Source: Promethearchaeota archaeon (GTDB taxonomy: Archaea; Asgardarchaeota; Lokiarchaeia; Sigynarchaeales; SOKP01). From it: a stretch of DNA of 11,733 nucleotides. The position numbers and the translations under genes are program-made. The DNA lies in contig JAHPYY010000210.1 in assembly GCA_019058515.1 (NCBI GenBank), positions 1-11,733 of the forward strand, given 5' to 3'. Below, piece by piece: positions 1 through 6,688 of this stretch; within the stretch, counting starts at the first letter, position 1; the number at the start of each line of letters is the position of its first letter. Below the pieces are notes generated by a model, which made no database searches, was not told the origin of the DNA, and worked only from the letters and a program-made list of their open reading frames with translations.

Positions 1-338
1 GGCCTGTAGACATTACTGAAGCCATAACTCAAGGATATGCTGCCGCGTCAAGAGCAAGTACTATTTTATCTCACGATACAATTAGAGTAGAGGGTGCTAC
101 ATCAAGTTTACCAGAATATAATAAAAACTTATGTACCGGTTGCGAGGTTTGTATAAAAGTTTGTCCATATCATGCTATAAAGAAAACTGATGATGACGAA
201 ATTGAAATTATTGAAGCATTATGTAAAGGTTGTGGTGTTTGTGGGGCAACGTGTACTAATCAAGCTATTGTGATTAAACACTTTACAGATCCACAAATTT
301 TATCAGAAATTTTTGTTTTTGGAGGTAGAGAAATTTAA
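1..338 (+). CDS. hdrA: HdrA-family protein, C-terminal end only (5' cut by window edge)
   Basis: This is the 3' end of a gene that begins upstream of the window; the first full codon is at base 3. It encodes about 111 residues. The first part (PVDITEAITQ, then an Ala-rich AAASRAS) matches the end of the HdrA flavin domain, as in the double HdrA downstream (PKPIEDAISQ). It is followed by a two-cluster ferredoxin domain. The first cluster motif is CTGCEVCIKVCP (from base 132) and the second is CKGCGVCGATC (from about base 222). In the HdrA family this domain carries electrons to or from ferredoxin at the far end of the flavin-based electron-bifurcating subunit. The stop codon overlaps the next start (TAATG, 336-340), so it is co-translated with the following mvhD. 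Whether the full gene is a single or double HdrA cannot be seen. The family assignment is secure. Confidence 0.88.
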   Translation, partial: PVDITEAITQGYAAASRASTILSHDTIRVEGATSSLPEYNKNLCTGCEVCIKVCPYHAIKKTDDDEIEIIEALCKGCGVCGATCTNQAIVIKHFTDPQILSEIFVFGGREI

Positions 339-1099
339 TGAGTTTCGAACCAAAGATTTTAGGGTTTTTGTGTAATTGGTGTTCATACGCTGGGGCAGAT
401 CTAGCGGGGGTAAGCAGAGTTCAATACCCCCCGAACATAAGAGTAATTAGAGTTATGTGTAGTGGTCGAGTTGATCCAAAATTTATCTTTAAGGCACTCC
501 AAATTGGAATTGATGGCGTAATAGTTATGGGATGTCATCCTGGGGATTGTCATTATCTTGAGGGTAATTATGAAGCTGAAAAAAAGTTCGAGATGGTTGA
601 GAAGTTTCTTAAATATGTGGATTTACATAAAAGAGTAAGATTAGAATGGGTTTCAGCTTCTGAAGGTGTAAGATTTGGGGAAGTGGTTAAAGATTTTACG
701 GAAAAAATTCGAGAGCTTGGACCCTCTCCTCTCAGCGGAGATCAGACAGATGAAAAATTATTGGAAAAATTAGAAGCACTTGAAGAAGCTGCCACAGATA
801 AGAGGATGAGAGCTCTTGTCGGAAGGCAAAGAAAGATTACAGAGGAAGAGAATGTCTATGGTGAAAAATTCTCTGAAGAAAAATTAATCGAGTTATTGGA
901 TCAATCAATGAAAGAAGAATATGAACGTCATAGAATTTTAATCGCTTTGGAGAAAGAGTCAAAATCAGTAAAAGATTTAGCTATTGAAATAGACTTAGAT
1001 CCCAGTATAGTTTTAGAGCATATGTTAACTTTAAAATATCGTGGCCGAGTTGATTTTCAAGAGATTATAGGAAATACACCAATATATAGGAGATTATAG
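338..1099 (+). CDS. mvhD: MvhD/VhuD-type [2Fe-2S] electron-transfer subunit with winged-helix-like C-terminal extension
   Basis: MvhD relays electrons between an electron-input module and HdrA. Residues 1-130 are a complete MvhD domain with all five family cysteines: C12 and C15 (CNWCSYAGAD), C41 (CSGR), and C66 and C71 (CHPGDC), plus the conserved YPPNIR and SASEG stretches. Known MvhD proteins are about 140 residues; this one has 253. Residues 133-195 are highly charged and probably helical. Residues 197-253 look like a winged helix: a first helix (ILIALEKES), a helix-turn-helix with VKDLAIEIDLDPSIV, and a short beta wing ending IYRRL. The start is ATG 338, preceded by GGAGGT at 321-326 and overlapping the upstream hdrA stop. 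The extension is read from sequence pattern only, and its role (DNA binding, regulation or subunit docking) is unknown. The second mvhD in this operon lacks it. Confidence 0.9.
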   Translation: MSFEPKILGFLCNWCSYAGADLAGVSRVQYPPNIRVIRVMCSGRVDPKFIFKALQIGIDGVIVMGCHPGDCHYLEGNYEAEKKFEMVEKFLKYVDLHKRVRLEWVSASEGVRFGEVVKDFTEKIRELGPSPLSGDQTDEKLLEKLEALEEAATDKRMRALVGRQRKITEEENVYGEKFSEEKLIELLDQSMKEEYERHRILIALEKESKSVKDLAIEIDLDPSIVLEHMLTLKYRGRVDFQEIIGNTPIYRRL

Positions 1100-1106
1100 A
1101 GGTGAT
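1099..1106 (+). promoter_or_regulatory. Strong Shine-Dalgarno site implying an upstream non-AUG start for the double hdrA
   Basis: GAGGTGAT at 1099-1106 is an eight-base match to the SD consensus complementary to the archaeal 16S 3' end. It begins at the last base of the upstream mvhD stop codon. It lies 27 bases before ATG 1134, too far to serve that codon, but 3 and 6 bases before in-frame ATT codons at 1110 and 1113. This is the main sequence argument that translation of the double HdrA starts upstream of the first ATG. Confidence 0.6.
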
Positions 1107-1133
1107 TATATTATTAATAAAATTGGAGCAGTA

Positions 1134-4124
1134 ATGATCGTAGGTGCTGGAATTGGGGGCTCCCAGGCAGCGCTAGATCTAGCAGATTCAGGTTATAAAG
1201 TTTATTTGATTGAATCAACCACCAGTATTGGGGGAGTCATGGCACAACTTGATAAAACATTCCCTACAAACGATTGCGCTATGTGTATTGTAAGTCCAAA
1301 ACTAGTCGAGACAGGTCGACACCAAAATATAGATTTAAGTATAAACTGTGAAATTGAAGAAGTATCAGGAGAAGCTGGTGAATTTGCCGTAAGGGTTAAA
1401 AAAAGAACATTATATATTAATCCTGATAAATGTACTGGTTGTGGAGTGTGTGGACGCGAATGTCCTGTTGAAGCGATTGATGTTTTTAATGAAAGCTTAT
1501 CTAAATGTGCTGCAACATCAGTTAAGTATCCACAAGCAGTACCACTTTTGTATGCGATTGATAGGAATTATTGTATTGGTTGTGGTATATGCCAAGGTGT
1601 TTGTAAAGCAAAAGCCGTTGAATATGACAGAGAAGACGAAGTAGTTGAATTAAATGTAGGAGCAGTAATTTTAGCTCCTGGTTTTGATGAATTTATACCA
1701 GAAGCTGCTAATTCTTATGGTTATGGCAAGTTTAAGAATGTTGTCACTAGTATAGAGTTTGAACGAATTCTCAGCGCAAGTGGTCCTTATGCTGGAAGAA
1801 TTTTAAGACCTTCTGATGGAGATGTACCAGAGAAAATTGCATTTTTACAATGCATAGGATCAAGAGACTATAAAAAAGGACAACCATATTGTTCGTCTGT
1901 ATGTTGCATGTACACCGCTAAAGAGGCTGTTATAGCTAAGGAACATATGCACCAAGTAAATCCGACTATTTTTACCATGGATATTAGGGCGTATGGAAAG
2001 GATTTCGATAAGTATATAATTCACGCTCAAGAAGAATACGGTGTGCGTTATATTCGAAGTAGAATTTCTTCTTTAACAGAAATTCTAGATACTAAAAATT
2101 TAAAAATAGTGTATGAAGCCGAGGATGGCTCCATTGTCGAAGAGATTTTTAATATGGTAGTACTTTCGGTAGGATTAAATCCTCCACACGACGCTCAATA
2201 CTTAGCTGAGAAATTCGGTATTGAATTGAACGAGTACAATTTTGCGAAAACGGATGGGTTCAATCCCGTTATGACTACCAGACCAGGAATTTTCTCTTGC
2301 GGTGCGTTCACTTCTCCTAAAGACATTCCTGAAACGGTTACCCAGGCAAGTGCAGCTGCAGGATGCGTGAATCAGTTATTGTATAAAGAAAAGGGAACCT
2401 TAATTACCGAAAAATCGTTGCCACCAGAAATTTTCGTTGCTGGACAGCCACCAAGGATAGGAGTGTTTGTATGCCACTGTGGTATCAACATTGGAGGATA
2501 TGTGGACGTTCCCGAAGTTACGAGGTACGCCAAAACTTTACCAAATGTAGTGTTAACCGATCGGAATCTTTATACATGCTCAGCAGACACTCAAACCATA
2601 ATCAAAGACAAAATTTTAGAATATAATTTAAATCGAGTAATCGTAGCTTCTTGTACTCCGAGAACTCACGAACCATTGTTCCAAGAAACCATAAGAGAGG
2701 CGGGTTTAAACAGGTATTTGTTCCAAATGGCAAATATTCGGGATCAATGCAGTTGGGTTCACATGAATGTGCCCGAGGAAGCTACTCAAAAAGCCAAAGA
2801 TCTGGTAAGAATGGCGGTAAACAAAGCTCGGAAAATACAACCGTTAGAACGCATTAAATTACTCGTTACTCATAAAGCTCTTGTCATTGGAGGAGGTATA
2901 AGTGGTATGGTTGCCGCTTTAAATTTTGCTAGCCAAGAATATGAAACTTACTTAGTTGAAAAAGAAAAAGAGTTAGGAGGCCATTCTAAGTACATTTACA
3001 CTACTCTTGAAGGCGGTAACGTTCAAGAGTACTTAAGCAACCTAATAAACCAAGTAAAAAACAATAAGCACATCCACACCTACACCCAAGTTGAAATAAA
3101 GGATATAAATGGCTACATAGGGAACTTCAAAACTTCAATTATTCACGGAGAGCATCGAGAAGAAGTCGAGTTTGATCACGGAGTAGTGGTGGTTGCTACT
3201 GGAGCACAAGAGTACAAACCCACAGAATATCTCCACGGAAAAGATGTTAGGGTTATAACCCAATCTGAATTTGAGTATGTTCTAAATGAAACAAATGAGA
3301 TTATTGATAAAAAAACTATTGTTATGATTCAATGCGTGGGTTCAAGGAACGACGAGCATCCGTATTGTAGTAAAATGTGTTGTGCAGAAGCGATTAAAAA
3401 TGCGTTACATGCTAAAAAGCTAAATCCTGATGTAAACATAGTTATACTTTATCGAGATATAAGAACTTATGGTTTTAAAGAAGCGTATTACAGAAAGGCT
3501 AGGGAAGCAGGAATTATTTTTATAAGATACGATGAGAATTTTCCCCCCATCGTAGAGAAAAACAAAGAGCATCTTAATGTAGAAATATCCAACAAAAAAT
3601 TAGGGACCATTCTAATTCATCCTGATCTTCTTGTACTAAGCGTAGGTATTGTTCCTAATTTGGAAGAAAACGATGAATTAGCGAAAATGCTAAAAGTACC
3701 ACTAAACGAAGATAACTTTTACTTAGAAGCTCATGTAAAATTACGACCCGTTGATTTCGCAACTGAAGGCGTGTTTATCGCTGGCATGGCTCACGCTCCT
3801 AAGCCTATTGAGGATGCTATTTCTCAAGCAAACGCTGCAGTCTCTAGAGCGTGTACAATCTTATCAAAAGACGAGATTGAGGCTGAAGGAAAGATTGGAC
3901 TAGTGGATCCTTCTCGTTGCGCCGGTTGTGGAATGTGTGTAGAAAATTGCGCGTACAACGCCATAGAATTAATTGAAGACAGGAGGTTTGGACTAGTAGC
4001 TTCGATTAATCAAGCGCTATGTAAAGGTTGTGGTGCTTGTGCGGGAAATTGTAGGTGCTCTGCTATAGATATTTCTGGATTTTCCGCAGAACAAGTATAC
4101 GCAATGATAACTGGGAGGTTATAA
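1134..4124 (+). CDS. hdrA: Double-length HdrA: flavin- and Fe-S-containing electron-bifurcating subunit
   Basis: This is the expected bifurcation core, with two thioredoxin-reductase-like flavin units. Unit 1 (residues 1-425) has GAGIGG at 4-9, NDCAMC around 46-51, an inserted two-cluster ferredoxin (C100/103/106/110 and C147/150/153/157), and the CIGSR...CSSVCC segment (C240, C253, C257, C258). The HdrA N-terminal Fe-S domain follows (RIGVFVCHCG from 441, C482, ASCTPRTHE with C507, RDQCSWVH with C539). Unit 2 has GGGISG at 586-591 and CVGSR...CSKMCC (C734, C745, C749, C750) but no ferredoxin insert. A C-terminal two-cluster ferredoxin closes the protein (C929/932/935/939 and C963/966/969/973). 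The roughly 1000-residue architecture is known in anaerobic bacteria and archaea. The coordinate given is the first ATG, but that would leave only three residues before the glycine motif. In-frame upstream codons encode NKIGAV, matching the usual family N-terminus, so an ATT start at 1110 or 1113 is more likely. No in-frame UGA is seen at the cysteine sites. Confidence 0.95.
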   Translation: MIVGAGIGGSQAALDLADSGYKVYLIESTTSIGGVMAQLDKTFPTNDCAMCIVSPKLVETGRHQNIDLSINCEIEEVSGEAGEFAVRVKKRTLYINPDKCTGCGVCGRECPVEAIDVFNESLSKCAATSVKYPQAVPLLYAIDRNYCIGCGICQGVCKAKAVEYDREDEVVELNVGAVILAPGFDEFIPEAANSYGYGKFKNVVTSIEFERILSASGPYAGRILRPSDGDVPEKIAFLQCIGSRDYKKGQPYCSSVCCMYTAKEAVIAKEHMHQVNPTIFTMDIRAYGKDFDKYIIHAQEEYGVRYIRSRISSLTEILDTKNLKIVYEAEDGSIVEEIFNMVVLSVGLNPPHDAQYLAEKFGIELNEYNFAKTDGFNPVMTTRPGIFSCGAFTSPKDIPETVTQASAAAGCVNQLLYKEKGTLITEKSLPPEIFVAGQPPRIGVFVCHCGINIGGYVDVPEVTRYAKTLPNVVLTDRNLYTCSADTQTIIKDKILEYNLNRVIVASCTPRTHEPLFQETIREAGLNRYLFQMANIRDQCSWVHMNVPEEATQKAKDLVRMAVNKARKIQPLERIKLLVTHKALVIGGGISGMVAALNFASQEYETYLVEKEKELGGHSKYIYTTLEGGNVQEYLSNLINQVKNNKHIHTYTQVEIKDINGYIGNFKTSIIHGEHREEVEFDHGVVVVATGAQEYKPTEYLHGKDVRVITQSEFEYVLNETNEIIDKKTIVMIQCVGSRNDEHPYCSKMCCAEAIKNALHAKKLNPDVNIVILYRDIRTYGFKEAYYRKAREAGIIFIRYDENFPPIVEKNKEHLNVEISNKKLGTILIHPDLLVLSVGIVPNLEENDELAKMLKVPLNEDNFYLEAHVKLRPVDFATEGVFIAGMAHAPKPIEDAISQANAAVSRACTILSKDEIEAEGKIGLVDPSRCAGCGMCVENCAYNAIELIEDRRFGLVASINQALCKGCGACAGNCRCSAIDISGFSAEQVYAMITGRL

Positions 4125-4125
4125 A

Positions 4126-4575
4126 ATGACAGAAACAGTAATAGAATCAAAGGAAGAAAGCGAATGGACACCTAAGATTATTGCATTTTTGTGTAATTGG
4201 TGCTCTTACGCGGGAGCTGACTTGGCGGGGGTAAGTCGAATTCAATACCCTCCAAATATCCGAATAGTTAGGGTTCCATGCTCAGGGAGGGTTAATCCCT
4301 TTTTTTTAATTAAAAGTTTGGTTGACGGTTGGGATGGAGTATTAGTATCTGGATGTCACCCAGGAGATTGTCACTATATTAGCGGAAACTACGTCGCTCG
4401 ACGTCGATTTGCTATAATTAACGACCTGCTTGAGTTCTTCGGAATTAATCCTGACAGGATTCATTTCATGTGGGCTTCAGCAGCGGAGGGTGAAAGGTTT
4501 GCAGAATTGGTTACGAAAGCTACGAATTTAGTGAAGAAACTAGGTCCAAACAAACAATTCAAAAAGGATTGGTGA
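4126..4575 (+). CDS. mvhD: MvhD/FloxD-type [2Fe-2S] electron-transfer subunit
   Basis: This second MvhD is of normal family length (149 residues). All five conserved cysteines are present: C23 and C26 (CNWCSYAGAD), C52 (PCSGR) and C77 and C82 (CHPGDC). The conserved YPPNIR and ASAAEGERF stretches are also present. It resembles the first 130 residues of the longer MvhD upstream very closely but has a different N-terminus (about 14 extra residues) and no C-terminal extension. The ATG lies one base after the stop of the double hdrA and follows GGGAGGTTAT, so the two are almost certainly co-translated and form a pair. MvhD normally docks on HdrA and hands electrons from an input module (hydrogenase, formate dehydrogenase or Flox) to the HdrA flavin. 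Here the input module is most likely the three Flox-like genes that follow. Confidence 0.95.
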   Translation: MTETVIESKEESEWTPKIIAFLCNWCSYAGADLAGVSRIQYPPNIRIVRVPCSGRVNPFFLIKSLVDGWDGVLVSGCHPGDCHYISGNYVARRRFAIINDLLEFFGINPDRIHFMWASAAEGERFAELVTKATNLVKKLGPNKQFKKDW

Positions 4576-4581
4576 GAAAAA

Positions 4582-5607
4582 ATGGTGAAAATGAAAGAAG
4601 AGAATGATAAAATTGAAAGTATAATGCGAGAAAACGCGAGAGAGTTATTAAAAAATAAAGAGGTTGATGTCGTAATTGGATATTCAAAAGGAACGGTTCC
4701 TTTAAACTCAGCTCCAATTTTTGTTAGAAAAGAAGAAAATATAGATCATTTAATTTGGAATAATTTATGTTACGTTAATTTGGCAAAGTATTTGATCCCA
4801 GAGATGACCGAACGAAGAGAGGGACAGGATGTACCACTCAAGGTTGGGGTTATATCGAAAGGGTGTACTGCTCGTGCTGTTATTCATCAAATCGTCGAAA
4901 AGCAAGTTAATGTGGAGAACATTAAAATTATTGGAATTCCCTGTAATGGCATAATTAATCGAAGAAGAATTGAGAAAGAAATAGGGGAAAGAGAAATCCT
5001 TTCCGTTGATGTCCAAAACGAGGATGTCGTTGTTAAAGGAGAAGGATTTGAAGAAAGATTTCCATTTAGCGAGTATATGAACGAATTGTGTAAAACATGC
5101 AAGATTAAAGCGCCACCCATTTCAGAAAAGCTTTCAAATATCATTGTAGGGGAATCTCAATCGGTTATGAACATTGAGGACGAGTTTCAAGATCTTGAGG
5201 AATACGAAAACTCGACTCCAGAAGAAAAATGGGAACATATTAAGACCTTGCTAAAAGATTGTACTCGATGTTATTCTTGTCGTGAGGCGTGCCCACTTTG
5301 CTATTGTAGCTTGTGTTTTGTAGACCAAAACCTTCCTAACTGGTTCGGGAAAACGACCGATCTGTCTGATATTGTGGTGTTTCACATGATTCGCGCGCTT
5401 CATTTGGCGGGAAGGTGCGTGGAATGCGGAGCGTGTAGTACTGCGTGTCCAGTAGGAATAGATTTAGCATTAATTAATCGCAAATTAGGCAAAATCGTTA
5501 AAGAACGCTTTAATTTCACTACGGGACTAAGTGTCGACGCCCTGCCCCCTATGATGACTTACAATACTAACGATTCAGAAGAATTTATGTTAGGAGAAGA
5601 ACACTAA
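4582..5607 (+). CDS. 4Fe-4S dicluster protein with FrhB-like N-terminal region (Flox-type subunit)
   Basis: This is a soluble iron-sulfur electron carrier of the type found beside MvhD and HdrA in Flox (NADH-linked) gene sets. Residues 1-180 resemble the N-terminal part of F420-hydrogenase beta-type proteins (KVGVISKGCTARAV at 87-100 and IIGIPCNGIINRR at 116-128), ending with a CxxC pair at C170/C173. Residues 225-310 form a HdrC-like two-cluster domain with C227/C230/C233...C237 and C279/C282/C285...C289. Three more cysteines (C240, C242, C245 in PLCYCSLC) follow the first cluster and could bind a further cluster. The tail ending PPMMTYNTND is conserved in these proteins as I recall them. 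The ATG follows a GGTGAG site six bases after the mvhD stop; a second ATG at 4591 is possible. The exact subunit name (FloxB or FloxC) is uncertain, so no symbol is given. Confidence 0.8.
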   Translation: MVKMKEENDKIESIMRENARELLKNKEVDVVIGYSKGTVPLNSAPIFVRKEENIDHLIWNNLCYVNLAKYLIPEMTERREGQDVPLKVGVISKGCTARAVIHQIVEKQVNVENIKIIGIPCNGIINRRRIEKEIGEREILSVDVQNEDVVVKGEGFEERFPFSEYMNELCKTCKIKAPPISEKLSNIIVGESQSVMNIEDEFQDLEEYENSTPEEKWEHIKTLLKDCTRCYSCREACPLCYCSLCFVDQNLPNWFGKTTDLSDIVVFHMIRALHLAGRCVECGACSTACPVGIDLALINRKLGKIVKERFNFTTGLSVDALPPMMTYNTNDSEEFMLGEEH

Positions 5608-5620
5608 GAGGGATAAAAAA

Positions 5621-6688
5621 ATGAAAGAAAAAATACTGTACAAAAAGGATATTCCGAAATTTTACGAAGCGTTAGTAAACGATTATAATTTCTACGCTCC
5701 AACAAAATCTGACGGTAATATAGCGTTTAAGAAAATAGATGATCCTAAAAACATCGAACTAGAGTATTTTAACTCGAAAGTACCTCCCAAGGAAATATTG
5801 TTTCCTCAAATGGAAACAATTTTTGAGTACAAGTTGGAAGGTAAGGAAACGGAAATCATAGAACGCCCGCCTATAAACAAAAAGAATTTATTATTCGGCA
5901 TTCGACCTTGCGATGCTTATAGTTTTCAATTACTTAAGAATTTCTTTGATTTTGGCAAGTTTAAAGACGATTTATTCCTAGAAAAGAAAGAAAACACGGT
6001 TATAATTGGGATTGGATGCAACACACCAAGACAAACGTGTTTTTGCACCTCGGTTGAAGGCAACCCATTTAAAATGGATGATAGCGACATCTTTTTAGTT
6101 GATCTTGGGGATAAGTACCTTATTAAAAATTATAACGAGAAAGGAAAAGCCATCATAGACAATCTATCGTGGCTAGGACCTGCCGAAGAAAAAGACTTAG
6201 AAGAAGCTATGAAATTAGAAAACGACGCTCAATTGCATTTCCAAACCAAATTAGATGTGGAGAAAGCAATTAAGGTCTTAGACGGCAATTTTGAGAACCC
6301 TATCTGGAAAGAAATTAGTGAAACTTGTATGGGTTGCGGGTCATGCTCGTTCCTGTGCCCCACCTGTCATTGTTTTGATGTTATTGACGAAACCGATCAA
6401 TACACTGGAAAAGGGCGAAGAATTCGAGTATGGGATACCTGTCAATTTTGTCTTTATACATTGCATACAAGTGGACATAATCCTCGAAACGGTAGAATAG
6501 AACGATGTCGAAACCGCCTTTTACACAAGTTTAGCTACTATCCCGAGAACTACAATCTTATAGGGTGCGTAGGCTGCGGTAGGTGTATTGGAGCGTGTCC
6601 AGTCAATAATGATGTGAGAGAAATTATCACGAAAATAAATTGTATTGAAGAAAATCAAGAGGAGGAGGAGATAATTGCAAGTCAGTAG
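5621..6688 (+). CDS. Sulfhydrogenase beta / AsrA-like 4Fe-4S dicluster protein (Flox-type subunit)
   Basis: This 355-residue protein belongs to the family of the beta subunit of archaeal sulfhydrogenase (HydB) and anaerobic sulfite reductase subunit A. Family marks are FGIRPCDAYS (92-101, C97), TCFCTSVEGNPF (139-150, C140/C142), a first cluster CMGCGSCSFLCPTCHCFDV (C236/239/242/246 plus C249/C251), DTCQFC (C274/C277) with TSGHNPR, and a final cluster CVGCGRCIGACP (C316/319/322/326). It should pass electrons between the FAD/NAD(P) protein encoded next and the rest of the Hdr complex. The ATG is preceded by an AGAGGGA ribosome-binding site 13 bases after the previous stop. Its last 14 bases overlap the next gene. 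The acidic C-terminus (EENQEEEE) is encoded by the same purine-rich bases that form the next gene's ribosome-binding site. With its neighbour it forms the usual beta-gamma pair. Confidence 0.88.
   Translation: MKEKILYKKDIPKFYEALVNDYNFYAPTKSDGNIAFKKIDDPKNIELEYFNSKVPPKEILFPQMETIFEYKLEGKETEIIERPPINKKNLLFGIRPCDAYSFQLLKNFFDFGKFKDDLFLEKKENTVIIGIGCNTPRQTCFCTSVEGNPFKMDDSDIFLVDLGDKYLIKNYNEKGKAIIDNLSWLGPAEEKDLEEAMKLENDAQLHFQTKLDVEKAIKVLDGNFENPIWKEISETCMGCGSCSFLCPTCHCFDVIDETDQYTGKGRRIRVWDTCQFCLYTLHTSGHNPRNGRIERCRNRLLHKFSYYPENYNLIGCVGCGRCIGACPVNNDVREIITKINCIEENQEEEEIIASQ
6661..6670 (+). promoter_or_regulatory. Shine-Dalgarno site supporting a TTG start
   Basis: The purine run GGAGGAGGAG inside the end of the preceding gene lies four bases before TTG 6675. 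It fixes the start of the FAD/NAD(P) reductase at a TTG codon, since no ATG occurs in that frame until residue 81. Confidence 0.7.

Noticed and set aside
1102..1134. A ten-codon GTG mini-ORF ending TAATG on the first ATG of the double hdrA, with GGAG nine bases upstream
   Set aside because: It could be a leader peptide for coupled re-initiation at ATG 1134, but the conserved NKIGAV residues in the hdrA frame through the same bases are better explained by hdrA itself starting upstream.
338..4575. Selenocysteine in MvhD or HdrA, as known in some methanogens and reported for Lokiarchaeota
   Set aside because: All family cysteine positions are TGT or TGC and no in-frame TGA interrupts these genes.
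4765..5144. Minus-strand open frames of 83 and 85 codons inside the dicluster gene, and similar ones elsewhere (6938-7444, 7170-7373, 9646-9855, 10741-10950, 11052-11273)
   Set aside because: They lie antisense to well-supported genes, have low-complexity or family-free translations, and are shadows of the true frames.
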